A stretch of 64,000 nucleotides of DNA, taken from Atlantibacter subterraneus (GTDB lineage: Bacteria > Pseudomonadota > Gammaproteobacteria > Enterobacterales > Enterobacteriaceae). The stretch is taken from assembly GCF_007570865.1 (NCBI RefSeq), contig NZ_VLPS01000001.1, forward strand, positions 310,001 through 374,000, given 5' to 3'. Within the stretch, counting starts at the first letter, position 1. Every line of letters starts with the position of its first letter. The notes beneath the pieces are model-generated. The model was not told where the DNA came from. It saw nothing but the letters and a program-made list of their open reading frames with translations, and did not search any database. Positions 9,279-18,285 of the stretch are shown in pieces. The position numbers and the translations under genes are program-made.

Positions 9279-9645
9279 GACGATTTTCCTTATCAGCGAC
9301 GCGACGTCAGTTTTGAATACAATTTAACACTGTTGTTACAATAAACCTGCCCGGCTTCACGTTTTCAGTATTTAATGAAAACGCTTCTCATCGAGAGAGC
9401 TGAAACTGCCTCTCAGCCTTCCATTTATGCGTTCAAAATGTGAGCGCGGCACGCTCAAACGGTGCGCTGCCGCACACAATAGCTCGATTATCAAAATTTA
9501 TTCAACAATCTATCCCCTTCCGATGAATGCATTTCAAACGGATGTTATTCACCGGGCAGTATTGCTATTCTCAGAATCAGTAAACATCCAATGATTAGCC
9601 AGAGCGAAATACACTATTTCTGCTGGCCCTGACGGGGAGAACCCT
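9279..9645. promoter_or_regulatory. Divergent control region between LysR gene and catabolic operon
   Basis: 367 bp, AT-rich, without a credible gene. It should hold the LysR gene promoter, the operon promoter and activator sites. The clearest symmetric element is the inverted repeat at 9361-9382, annotated separately. I could not identify a sigma-54 promoter or a CRP site with confidence. Confidence 0.5.
9361..9382. promoter_or_regulatory. Inverted repeat, candidate LysR operator
   Basis: GTTTTCA-N8-TGAAAAC, a perfect 7-bp dyad with an AT-rich centre, lying in the divergent region. LysR regulators commonly bind interrupted AT-rich dyads of this size; assignment to the neighbouring regulator is inference. 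Confidence 0.4.
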
Positions 9646-10251
9646 ATGTCTCAGAATGAACTGATTAGCGAATTTTTGCTTGCCGCCCAGCAGGGGGATG
9701 TCAATGCCCTTAAAGCCTGCCTGGAAAACGGTGTGGATATTAATTGCACTAACCGCCAGGGAAGAACGGCAATTACCCTTGCCAGCCTGAATAAACAATA
9801 TGAGGCGGTATCGTTTTTAATTTCTGCCGGCGCGGATATCGATAAGCAAGATGAAACCTGTTTTAACCCGTTCCTGTTAAGCTGCCTGAATAATGATTTA
9901 ACCCTGCTGCGCATTGTATTACCTGCCAACCCTGATTTAAATCGTCTGACCCGTTTCGGCGGCGTGGGAATTACCCCGGCCAGCGAAAAAGGCCATGTGG
10001 AAATTGTCCGGGAATTATTAACCAAAACCGAAATCAATTTTAATCACACCAACTTTGTCGGCTGGACGCCATTACTGGAAGCCATCGTACTTAACGACGG
10101 CGGCGCAAAGCAGCAGGAAATCGTTAAGCTGCTGCTGGATCACGGCGCGAACCCGCATATGACCGATAAATACGGCAAAACGCCTCTCGAACTGGCGCGT
10201 GAAAAAGGCTATGACGCCATCGCCCAACTGCTGGTTAACGCGGGCGCCTGA
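9646..10251 (+). CDS. Ankyrin-repeat protein
   Basis: 201 residues without signal peptide or membrane segment, so cytoplasmic. Ankyrin repeats run through most of the chain: clear units are around residues 38-70 (GRTAITLASLNKQYEAVSFL), 108-135 (GITPASEKGHVEIVREL), 140-175 (GWTPLLEAIV...IVKLLLDHGANP) and 178-201 (GKTPLELAREKGYDAIAQLL). Such repeats mediate protein-protein contact. It is the first gene of the FdrA-type operon; its stop is 12 bases before the next start. Its role could be assembly or regulation of the multi-subunit carbamoyltransferase, but nothing in the sequence proves this. Confidence 0.85.
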   Translation: MSQNELISEFLLAAQQGDVNALKACLENGVDINCTNRQGRTAITLASLNKQYEAVSFLISAGADIDKQDETCFNPFLLSCLNNDLTLLRIVLPANPDLNRLTRFGGVGITPASEKGHVEIVRELLTKTEINFNHTNFVGWTPLLEAIVLNDGGAKQQEIVKLLLDHGANPHMTDKYGKTPLELAREKGYDAIAQLLVNAGA

Positions 10252-10263
10252 CGGGAGGCCCGC

Positions 10264-11193
10264 GTGAACCCTTTTGCGTCGGCTGGCTGGCAGACGTTCA
10301 CGGCACTTTCGGCGGACAGCCAGTTTCTACAGCCGCCGGTCTTCAGCGGGCGCGTGGAGCAATGTTTCGATAAAGCCGTCAATCTTGTTTGCCCGCAGGG
10401 TTTACAGCGTTTCACTCTGCTGTCGGCGGGCAGCGATAACGCGCCGAACAGCTGCCGGTTAGCGTTATCGACCTTTGCAGGGCTGTTGCAACCCGGCGAC
10501 CCGGTTTACTGGCAGGGAAACTGGCTGAGGATCGGCCTGCGAATGCGGATTGATTTTCGAACGTGCCAGACGTGGCAGCCGGAAAAACTCTGCTGGAAAA
10601 GTGAAGCATTAAGCGCGTTTTGTCAGCAGCACCAGGGCGAAACGCTGGCAACAACCATTTACCAGGCCATTCCGCAAAACGCGTCATTATTTCATTATTG
10701 CGCTGATAATATTTTTTACCGGCAGCTGGCAAAGCAATTAACCGACGCGCGCGGAAAATTAACCGACGGATTAAAACGTCGCGATAAATCACACAGTGAA
10801 GCGGCATTTCAGCAGTTATTAGGCTTAGGCATTGGATTGACGCCGGGCGGCGATGATTATTTGGTGGGGCTGAGTGCGATTTTATTTATTAACGGCAATC
10901 CGTGCGGGCGTTTTCAGGACGATTTTTCCCGCTGGCTTAATAAATATCATCAGCAAACCACGCCGCTCAGCGCGCTGACCCTGAATCAGGCTATTCACCA
11001 GCGCTATCGCGAAGTGATTTATTTATTAATTAAAAAATTAACCCTGGAAAGTCGCGGCGATATTCAACGTGAAATTCAGGGTGTCATGAAAATAGGGTCA
11101 AGCTCAGGATGCGACATGCTGTACGGCATGGCCGACGCCCTGCTATTGACGCAATATTTTGGAGGAGAATATGTCAACCAGGATCGTGATTAA
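10264..11193 (+). CDS. DUF2877 protein, AllH/YlbF-like carbamoyltransferase subunit
   Basis: 309 residues, starting at GTG after a GGGAGG site. The LGIGLTPGGDDYLVGL segment (about residues 190-205) is the hallmark of DUF2877 proteins such as E. coli YlbF (AllH), one of three proteins reported to form oxamate carbamoyltransferase with FdrA (AllF) and YlbE (AllG). The three-gene order here supports a related complex. Its 3' end overlaps the fdrA-like gene by 23 bases, suggesting translational coupling. Codon use is more AT-rich in the second half than in its neighbours. Confidence 0.85.
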   Translation: MNPFASAGWQTFTALSADSQFLQPPVFSGRVEQCFDKAVNLVCPQGLQRFTLLSAGSDNAPNSCRLALSTFAGLLQPGDPVYWQGNWLRIGLRMRIDFRTCQTWQPEKLCWKSEALSAFCQQHQGETLATTIYQAIPQNASLFHYCADNIFYRQLAKQLTDARGKLTDGLKRRDKSHSEAAFQQLLGLGIGLTPGGDDYLVGLSAILFINGNPCGRFQDDFSRWLNKYHQQTTPLSALTLNQAIHQRYREVIYLLIKKLTLESRGDIQREIQGVMKIGSSSGCDMLYGMADALLLTQYFGGEYVNQDRD

Positions 11194-12712
11194 AAAGAAC
11201 ACCTATTTTGATTCCGTGTCGCTTATGTCGATTTCAACCAAAGCTAACCAGCTGGATGGCGTGGAGCAGGCGTTTGTGGCGATGGCAACCGAAATGAACA
11301 AAGGGGTGTTGCGTAACCTTGATCTGCTGACGCCGGAACTGGAAGCGGCGAAAAGCGGCGACTTGATGATTGTGATTAAGGGCGATGAGGCGGCGAACGA
11401 CGCCTCGCTGGCGGCTATCGAAGCGCTGTTTATCCGTAAAGAGACCAACGGCAGCCACGAAGCGCGCTACGCTACGCTCAATTCTGCCCGCCAGCATCTG
11501 CCGGACAGCAACCTGGCGGTGATTTCCGTCAATGGCGCATTTGCGGCGCGGGAAGCGCGCCAGGCGCTGGAAAACGATCTTAACGTGATGCTGTTTTCTG
11601 ACAACGTCTCCCTCGACGACGAGCTGGCGTTAAAAACCCTGGCCCATGAAAAAGGCCTGCTGATGATGGGGCCGGACTGCGGCACCGCTATCATCAACGG
11701 CGCGGGACTGTGCTTTGCCAATGCGGTGCGCCGCGGGCGTATTGGCATTATCGGCGCGTCGGGGACCGGCAGCCAGGAGCTGAGCGTGCGCATTCACGAT
11801 TTCGGCGGCGGCGTATCGCAGCTGATCGGCACCGGTGGGCGCGATCTCAGCGAGAAAATCGGCGGCCTGATGATGCTCGACGCGCTGGCGATGCTGGAGA
11901 ACGACCCGGAAACCGACGTCATCGCGCTGATTTCTAAGCCGCCCGCGCCGTCGGTGGCGCAAAAGGTGTTAGCCCGCGCTGAAGCCTGCGCCAAACCGGT
12001 GGTGGTGTGTTTCCTCGGCGCAGAGCCGCAGGCCGATAAACCGGGGCTGACTTTCGCACGCGGTACCAAAGAGGCCGCCCTGAAGGCGGTGCTGCAAACC
12101 GGCGTCGATGAGTCCTCCATTGATTTGCACCCGCTGAACTGGCCGCTGATCCACGACGTGCGCGCCAAACTCAACCCGCAGCAAAAATACATCCGCGCGC
12201 TGTTCTGCGGCGGCACCCTGTGCGATGAGGCGATGTTCGCGGCGCTGGAAAAATACCCCGACGTTTACAGCAACATCCAGCCGGACCCGCAGCGCCGCCT
12301 GCGCGACGTCAATCAGAGTATCGCCCACACCTTCCTGGACTTTGGCGATGATGACTTCACCAACGGCAAACCGCACCCAATGATCGACCCGACCAACCGC
12401 ATCAGCCGCCTGCTGCAGGAAGCGCGCGATCCGGAAGTGGGGGTGATCGCCATGGACTTCGTGCTCGGCTTCGGCGCGCATGAAGATCCGGTGGGGGTGA
12501 TGATTGACGCCATTAAACAGGCTAAACAGATTGCCGCCGACGCGGGCCGCCATCTGGAGATCCTCGGCTATGTGCTGGGCACCGATCTCGATACGCCGTC
12601 GCTGGCCGCCCAATGCAACATGCTGACCGACGCCGGGGTCACCTGGGCGAGCAGCAGCACCAATACAGGACTACTGGCGCGTGAATTTGTCTGGAAAGGG
12701 GAGAATGCCTGA
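11171..12712 (+). CDS. fdrA: FdrA-family protein (AllF-like carbamoyltransferase subunit)
   Basis: 513 residues, related to acyl-CoA synthetases of the succinyl-CoA ligase type. The first third carries the FdrA N-terminal domain; the GRIGIIGASGTGSQELSVRI stretch (near residue 195) is the nucleotide/CoA-binding-like segment. The ATG at 11171 follows a strong GGAGGA; an in-frame TTG at 11159 would place the start before this site. In E. coli FdrA is a subunit of oxamate carbamoyltransferase, which phosphorolyses a carbamoyl-amide to carbamoyl phosphate. Stop and next start overlap (TGATG), so it is coupled to the DUF1116 gene. Confidence 0.88.
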   Translation: MSTRIVIKKNTYFDSVSLMSISTKANQLDGVEQAFVAMATEMNKGVLRNLDLLTPELEAAKSGDLMIVIKGDEAANDASLAAIEALFIRKETNGSHEARYATLNSARQHLPDSNLAVISVNGAFAAREARQALENDLNVMLFSDNVSLDDELALKTLAHEKGLLMMGPDCGTAIINGAGLCFANAVRRGRIGIIGASGTGSQELSVRIHDFGGGVSQLIGTGGRDLSEKIGGLMMLDALAMLENDPETDVIALISKPPAPSVAQKVLARAEACAKPVVVCFLGAEPQADKPGLTFARGTKEAALKAVLQTGVDESSIDLHPLNWPLIHDVRAKLNPQQKYIRALFCGGTLCDEAMFAALEKYPDVYSNIQPDPQRRLRDVNQSIAHTFLDFGDDDFTNGKPHPMIDPTNRISRLLQEARDPEVGVIAMDFVLGFGAHEDPVGVMIDAIKQAKQIAADAGRHLEILGYVLGTDLDTPSLAAQCNMLTDAGVTWASSSTNTGLLAREFVWKGENA

Positions 12713-14133
12713 TGAGCCGTCCAACACTGTTTAGCCAACCGCTGAATGTTATCAACATCGGGATTGCCCGTTTTAGCGAAGATTTAAAGCAGCAGCACGT
12801 GGCGGTAACCCAGCTTGACTGGACGCCGCCGGGGCTTGGCAATCTTGAAGTAGTGCGCGTCCTGGATCAACTCGCCGCACCGCAGCTGGCAGAGAAAATT
12901 GCCGCCGCCAACGCCCAGGCGCTGGAGCGGATCGTTCAGTCTCATCCGGTGCTGGTGGGTTATGACCAGGCCATCAACGTGGTGCCAGGCATGACCCGCA
13001 ACACCATCCTGCACGCCGGGCCGCCGGTGAGCTGGGAAAACATGTGCGGCGCAATGAAAGGGGCGGTCACCGGGGCGCTGGTGTTTGAAGGGCTGGCGCA
13101 GGATCTGGATGACGCCGCACAGCTTGCCGCCTCCGGGGAAATCGTCTTCTCGCCGTGCCACGAGCATGACTGTGTCGGCTCGATGGCGGGGGTGACCTCG
13201 GCGTCAATGTTTATGCATATCGTCGAAAACAAAACGTACGGCAACCGCGCCTATACCAACCTCAGCGAGCAGATGGCGAAGATCCTGCGCATGGGAGCCA
13301 ACGACCAGAGCGTGATCGACCGGCTGAACTGGATGCGTGACGTGCTCGGCCCGATGCTGCGCGACGCCATGAAGCTGGCCGGGGAGATCGACCTGCGGCT
13401 GATGCTGGCCCAGGCGCTGCATATGGGCGACGAGTGCCACAACCGCAACAACGCGGGCACCACGCTGCTGATCCAGGCGCTGACGCCGTATTTAATCCAG
13501 ACCGATTTTTCGGTGGCGCAGCAGAAAGAGGTGTTCGATTTTGTCGCCAGCAGCGACTACTTCTCCGGCCCGACCTGGATGGCGATGTGTAAAGCGGCGA
13601 TGGACGCGGCGCACGGCATCGAATACAGCACCGTGGTCACGACCATGGCGCGTAACGGCTACGAGTTCGGCCTGCGGGTTTCCGGCCTGCCGGGGCAGTG
13701 GTTCACCGGCCCGGCGCAGCAGGTGATTGGCCCAATGTTTGCCGGATTTAAGCCGGAGGATTCCGGGCTGGATATCGGCGACAGCGCCATTACCGAAACC
13801 TACGGCATTGGCGGATTCGCTATGGCCACCGCTCCGGCGATTGTCGCGCTGGTGGGCGGCACCGTGGACGAGGCGGTGGATTTTTCGCGCCAGATGCGCG
13901 AGATCACCCTCGGCGAGAACCCCAACGTCACTATTCCGCTGCTCAACTTTATGGGCATTCCCACCGCCATTGATATTACCCGGGTGGGCAACAGCGGCAT
14001 TCTGCCGGTAATTAACACCGCCATCGCCCACAAAGACGCGGGCATCGGCATGATTGGCGCGGGCATCGTTCATCCGCCGTTCGACTGTTTTGAAAAAGCT
14101 CTGCTCGCCTTTAGCGACCGGTATAGCCAATAA
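12712..14133 (+). CDS. DUF1116 protein, AllG/YlbE-like carbamoyltransferase subunit
   Basis: 473 residues, matching the DUF1116 family (E. coli YlbE/AllG). Conserved-looking regions include GPPVSWENMCGAMKGA, CHEHDCVGSMAGVTSASM and GDECHNRNNAGTTLL, rich in His/Cys/Glu that could form an active site. It overlaps the fdrA-like gene by one base (TGATG). By analogy with AllFGH it is part of the enzyme that releases carbamoyl phosphate. The true substrate in this cluster is unknown. Confidence 0.87.
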   Translation: MSRPTLFSQPLNVINIGIARFSEDLKQQHVAVTQLDWTPPGLGNLEVVRVLDQLAAPQLAEKIAAANAQALERIVQSHPVLVGYDQAINVVPGMTRNTILHAGPPVSWENMCGAMKGAVTGALVFEGLAQDLDDAAQLAASGEIVFSPCHEHDCVGSMAGVTSASMFMHIVENKTYGNRAYTNLSEQMAKILRMGANDQSVIDRLNWMRDVLGPMLRDAMKLAGEIDLRLMLAQALHMGDECHNRNNAGTTLLIQALTPYLIQTDFSVAQQKEVFDFVASSDYFSGPTWMAMCKAAMDAAHGIEYSTVVTTMARNGYEFGLRVSGLPGQWFTGPAQQVIGPMFAGFKPEDSGLDIGDSAITETYGIGGFAMATAPAIVALVGGTVDEAVDFSRQMREITLGENPNVTIPLLNFMGIPTAIDITRVGNSGILPVINTAIAHKDAGIGMIGAGIVHPPFDCFEKALLAFSDRYSQ

Positions 14134-14271
14134 CCCTAAACGGGCGGCGTTACGGCGTCGCCCGACGGTTCGCGAAACGAGGTTTCACCTGCACGTATTA
14201 CCGGACCTCGCGCCTGGCCCAGACCTGGCGGGGGAGTGTAGCGCGATTTACTGACCTTGAAGGATAGTTCC

Positions 14272-15834
14272 ATGAGTAAGATAAAACTTGAATGGAAACG
14301 GGGTGACTGGGCGGCCTATTTTGGCCTGATGACCAACAACCTGACCAACCTGCTGACCATGATGGGGTTGTTAATTTTTGTGGTCGGCATTCCGAAAGAA
14401 ATTGTCTATGGCCGTATCGCCCCGGCCTTTGGTTTAGCGGTGCTGGTGGCGAGCCTGAGCTATACCTGGTTTGGCCTGCAACTGGCGCGCCAGACCGGAC
14501 GCAAAGATGTGACCGCCTTGCCGTCCGGCCCCAGCGCGCCGTCGATTTTCACCGTGACGTTCCTGGTGCTGATGCCGGTTTACCAGACCACCGGCGATGC
14601 GGATTTCGCGATTCAGATCGGCCTGGTGTGGTGCTTTGTGGAAGCGCTGATCCTGGCGGGCGGGTCGTTCCTTGGGGAAACCATCCGCAAGATGATCCCG
14701 CGTACCGTACTGCTGTCGTGCTTGTCCGGCCTGGGTCTGCTGCTGCTGGCGATGAACCCGATGTTGCAGGCCTTCGAAGCGCCGACGGTGTCGTTTATCG
14801 TCCTGCTGCTGATCTTCATTAACTGGTTCGGCAAAAAGCCAATCTTCGCGCGTATTCCTACCGGCTTACTGCTGCTGATTGCCGGTACTGCGCTGGCGTG
14901 GATTTCCGGCCTGCAAAGCCCGGACGCCATCAAGGCCTCCATGTCGTCCTTCGGCTTTAACCCTCCGGAAGTGCATATTGATAGCTTTATGCAGGGGCTG
15001 CCGCACGCGCTGCCGTACCTGGCTTCAGCGGTGCCGCTGGGGCTGGCGAACTACATCTTTGACCTGGAAAATATCGAGAGCGCTCACGCGGCAGGGGACG
15101 AGTACAACACCCGGAAAGTGATGCTGGCGAACGGGCTTTCTTCCATGCTCGGCTGCCTGATGGGCAACCCGTTCCCGGTGACCGTGTATGTGGGCCACGC
15201 GGGCTGGAAAGCCATGGGTGCCAGCATCGGTTATACCCTCGCGTCCGGCGTTACCATGTTTATCGTCCCGCTGTTCGGTCTCGGTGCCTTTATGCTGGCG
15301 GTGATCCCCATGACCGCCATCGTGCCGATTCTGGTGTTTATCGGCGTGGTCACCGCCAACCAGGTGGTGAGGGAAACGCCCAAACTCGAAGTGCCGGTGA
15401 TCTTTATCTGCCTGTTCCCGTGGATAGCCAACTGGGCGCTGACCATGGTTAACAGCGTGATGAACGCGGCGGGCACCTCGGCGGCGAAACTCGGTACTGA
15501 ACTGCTGCACAGCAAGGGCGTTTACTACCAGGGGCTGATGCACCTCGGCAACGGCGCGCCGCTGGCCAGTATGATTTGGGGCTGCCTGGCGATCTTCGCC
15601 ATCATGAACCGCCCGCTGCGCGGCGCAGTAGCGGCGGCCACCGGGGCGCTGCTGGCGCTGTTCGGTGTGATCCACGCGCCAGTGGTGGGCTTCGCCAAAG
15701 GATCGTCGCTGATTTTCGTCACCGCCTATCTGATGATGGCTGGCATGTTCGTGCTGAAACACTGGCTCGACAGCCGCGAAAAATCCGCTGATCCGCTGGT
15801 CTCTTCCGCGGATGAAACCACCAAAACCGCATAA
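14272..15834 (+). CDS. NCS2-like nucleobase permease
   Basis: 520 residues with 12 or more hydrophobic segments; an integral inner-membrane transporter related to the xanthine/uracil permease (NCS2) group, less like the classic UraA/UacT branch. The TALPSGPSAPSIF segment near residue 85 and the QELSEN-like region of the family (here FDLENIESAHAAGDEYNTRKVM, about 265) are recognisable. The ATG at 14272 follows AAGGATA. Its place between the carbamoyltransferase and carbamate kinase genes suggests it imports the substrate (a nucleobase or cyclic amide) or the product made by the exported amidohydrolase. Confidence 0.82.
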   Translation: MSKIKLEWKRGDWAAYFGLMTNNLTNLLTMMGLLIFVVGIPKEIVYGRIAPAFGLAVLVASLSYTWFGLQLARQTGRKDVTALPSGPSAPSIFTVTFLVLMPVYQTTGDADFAIQIGLVWCFVEALILAGGSFLGETIRKMIPRTVLLSCLSGLGLLLLAMNPMLQAFEAPTVSFIVLLLIFINWFGKKPIFARIPTGLLLLIAGTALAWISGLQSPDAIKASMSSFGFNPPEVHIDSFMQGLPHALPYLASAVPLGLANYIFDLENIESAHAAGDEYNTRKVMLANGLSSMLGCLMGNPFPVTVYVGHAGWKAMGASIGYTLASGVTMFIVPLFGLGAFMLAVIPMTAIVPILVFIGVVTANQVVRETPKLEVPVIFICLFPWIANWALTMVNSVMNAAGTSAAKLGTELLHSKGVYYQGLMHLGNGAPLASMIWGCLAIFAIMNRPLRGAVAAATGALLALFGVIHAPVVGFAKGSSLIFVTAYLMMAGMFVLKHWLDSREKSADPLVSSADETTKTA

Positions 15835-15886
15835 CCCCTGACGGCAGGCGGGCTCCCGCCTGCCGCACTCTGGACAGGAAATCGAC

Positions 15887-16837
15887 ATGAAACAACTCGT
15901 GGTCGTCGCCATTGGCGGTAATGCCATTATTAAAGACAATGCCAGCCAGTCGGTTGAGCATCAGCAGGTTGCGGTAAACGAGATGGCGGAATCCATCCTC
16001 GGGATGCTGGCGTCGGACTACAACATCGTGCTGACCCACGGCAACGGCCCGCAGGTGGGGCTGGATCTGCGCCGCGCCGAAATCGCCCATGAGAAAGAGG
16101 GGTTGCCGCTGACGCCGCTGGCGAATTGCGTGGCGGATACCCAGGGCGGCATCGGCTATCTCATCCAGCAGGCGCTGAACAACAAGCTGGCGCGCCACGG
16201 TGATAAAAAAGCGGTCACCGTGATCACCCAGGTGGAAGTGGATAAAAACGACGCTAATTTTGCCCATCCCAGCAAACCCATCGGCGCGTTTTTTGATGAA
16301 GCCCAGCGCGATGCGCTATTGCAGGCGCATCCCGACTGGCGGTTTGTTGAGGATTCAGGGCGCGGTTATCGCCGGGTGGTGGCCTCGCCGCAGCCGGTGC
16401 GCATCGTGGAAGCCGAAGCCATCCGCGCGTTAATTGACCAGGGTTTTGTGGTGATCGGCGTGGGGGGTGGCGGCATCCCGGTTGTTCGCGAAACGGGCGG
16501 CGAATACCGCAGCGTTGACGCAGTGATCGATAAAGATCTCTCCACCACGCTGCTGGCGAAGGAAATCAACGCCGATATTCTGGCCATCACCACCGGTGTG
16601 GAGCAGGTGTGCGTACACTTTGGCAAACCGCAGCAGCGGGCGCTGGGCACCGTCAGCGTGGCGGAGATGGAGCAGTACGTTGCCGAAGGTCATTTCCCGG
16701 CGGGCAGTATGCTGCCGAAAATCGAAGCCAGCCTGTCGTTTCTGCGCCACGGCGGCAAGCGGGTGATTATCACCACGCCGGAAAAACTGCCTGCCGCCCT
16801 GAGCGGACAAACCGGCACCCACATTATTTGCCCGTGA
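15887..16837 (+). CDS. Carbamate kinase (ArcC/AllK-like)
   Basis: 316 residues, amino-acid-kinase fold. GGNAII at the start, THGNGPQVGL (about 50-59), the central GVGGGGIPVV loop (about 190-199), VIDKDLSTTLLA and the terminal GTHI are all typical. It makes ATP from carbamoyl phosphate and ADP, releasing ammonia and CO2. Next to the FdrA-type transferase it should act as AllK does in E. coli allantoin fermentation, recovering one ATP per carbamoyl group. The start follows an ACAGGAAA ribosome site. Confidence 0.93.
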   Translation: MKQLVVVAIGGNAIIKDNASQSVEHQQVAVNEMAESILGMLASDYNIVLTHGNGPQVGLDLRRAEIAHEKEGLPLTPLANCVADTQGGIGYLIQQALNNKLARHGDKKAVTVITQVEVDKNDANFAHPSKPIGAFFDEAQRDALLQAHPDWRFVEDSGRGYRRVVASPQPVRIVEAEAIRALIDQGFVVIGVGGGGIPVVRETGGEYRSVDAVIDKDLSTTLLAKEINADILAITTGVEQVCVHFGKPQQRALGTVSVAEMEQYVAEGHFPAGSMLPKIEASLSFLRHGGKRVIITTPEKLPAALSGQTGTHIICP

Positions 16838-16856
16838 CAGAGAACAGGAGCCACCG

Positions 16857-18251
16857 ATGAATCACAGCGAAAACCCGGGCCGCCGCGCATTTTTAACCCA
16901 CAGTGGCAAAGCGGTCGCCGCCTGCGCGCTGCTGGGCGCAGGCGGGCAACTGGCGTATGCTGCCGATCCCACTTCCGGAACCGGTGAGGCATCACGCGCC
17001 ATGAGCAGCATCAGCGAAAAACAGTACTATCTGTATAATGTGCGTCTTGAAAGCGGTTTTGACTGGCAGGGCGACACGGCGGTCAGCACCCAAACCGAGC
17101 TGATGACGCTGGAAATCAGGGACGGCAAAATCGCCGCGCTGCTGGCTAACCATCAGCATCCCGACGCCACGCTGCCGCGCTATGACGCGGGCGGGCATCT
17201 GCTGCTGCCGGCGATGCGCGATATGCATATCCATCTGGATAAAACCTTCTATGGCGGCCCGTGGCGCGCGCTGTCGCGCCCGGAAGGCACCACCATCATG
17301 GATATGATCGAGCTGGAGCGCAAACTGCTGCCGGAACTGCAACCGTACACGCGCGAGCGCGCCGGAAAGCTGATCGATCTGCTGCAATCAAAAGGCACCT
17401 CGGTGGCGCGCAGCCACTGCAATATCGAGCCGGTGTCCGGGCTGAAAAACCTCGAAAATTTAATGGCGGTGCTGGAACAGCGCAAAGACGGTTTTGCGTG
17501 CGAAATCGTGGCGTTCCCCCAGCACGGGCTGTTGCTGTCGAAAAGCGAGCCGCTGATGCGCGAAGCGATGCAGGCGGGGGCGCACTACGTCGGCGGGCTG
17601 GACCCGACCAACGTTGACGGCGCGATGGAAAAATCCCTCGATACGATGTTCCAGATTGCCATCGACTATAAAAAAGGCGTGGATATTCATCTGCACGAAA
17701 CCAGCCCGGCGGGCGTGGCGGCGGTGAATTACATGATTGAAACCGTCGAGAAAACCCCGGAACTGAAAGATAAACTCACCATCAGCCACGCGTTTGCGCT
17801 GGCGACGCTTAGCCCGCAGCAGGTTGACGAGACCGCCACCCGGATGGCGGCGCAGGGCATTACCATTGCTTCAACCGTGCCGATCGGCACGCTGCATATG
17901 CCGCTCAGCCAGCTGAAGCAGAAGGGTGTGTTTGTGATGACCGGCACCGATAGCGTGATCGATCACTGGTCGCCGTTTGGCCTCGGCGACATGCTGGAGA
18001 AAGCCAATCTCTACGCCCAGCTCTATATCCGCCCTAACGAATTTACCCTGTCGCGCTCGCTGGCGATCGCCACCGGTGATGTGCTGCCGCTGGATGACAA
18101 AGGCCAGCGCGCCTGGCCGAAGGCGCAGGATGACGCCAGCTTTGTGCTGGTGGAGGCGTCCTGCTCGGCGGAAGCGGTGGCGCGAATCTCACCGCGCACG
18201 GCCACCTTCCACCGGGGGAGCCTGGTGTGGGGGAATGTCGCCAAAGCGTAA
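16857..18251 (+). CDS. Tat-exported amidohydrolase (cytosine-deaminase-like)
   Basis: 464 residues. A twin-arginine signal peptide is evident: GRRAFLT at 8-14, a moderately hydrophobic stretch 19-31, and AYA-AD cleavage near 35. The mature part is a metal-dependent amidohydrolase of the cytosine deaminase/N-isopropylammelide type, with HIH at 124-126, a later HLHE, SHA and the metal-ligand GTDS. It would hydrolyse an amide or amidine bond of a cyclic nitrogen compound in the periplasm. Export is unusual for this family and implies the following permease-type uptake acts on its product. Last gene of the operon, 19 bases after the carbamate kinase stop. Confidence 0.85.
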   Translation: MNHSENPGRRAFLTHSGKAVAACALLGAGGQLAYAADPTSGTGEASRAMSSISEKQYYLYNVRLESGFDWQGDTAVSTQTELMTLEIRDGKIAALLANHQHPDATLPRYDAGGHLLLPAMRDMHIHLDKTFYGGPWRALSRPEGTTIMDMIELERKLLPELQPYTRERAGKLIDLLQSKGTSVARSHCNIEPVSGLKNLENLMAVLEQRKDGFACEIVAFPQHGLLLSKSEPLMREAMQAGAHYVGGLDPTNVDGAMEKSLDTMFQIAIDYKKGVDIHLHETSPAGVAAVNYMIETVEKTPELKDKLTISHAFALATLSPQQVDETATRMAAQGITIASTVPIGTLHMPLSQLKQKGVFVMTGTDSVIDHWSPFGLGDMLEKANLYAQLYIRPNEFTLSRSLAIATGDVLPLDDKGQRAWPKAQDDASFVLVEASCSAEAVARISPRTATFHRGSLVWGNVAKA

Positions 18252-18279
18252 AAACAAACCGCCGTCGCAAGACGGCGGT
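18250..18279 (-). terminator. Terminator between convergent amidohydrolase and aldolase genes
   Basis: ACCGCCGTC pairs with GACGGCGGT around a GCAA tetraloop. Read on the minus strand it is followed by TTTGTTTTT, so it terminates the DapA-like gene; on the plus strand the T run is absent but the stem may still slow transcription. Confidence 0.75.
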
Positions 18280-18285
18280 GTTGCG

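Noticed and set aside
14141..14163. Hairpin between the DUF1116 and permease genes as a terminator
   Set aside because: A GC-rich stem is present but there is no T run, and the genes downstream belong to the same pathway; at most it modulates read-through.
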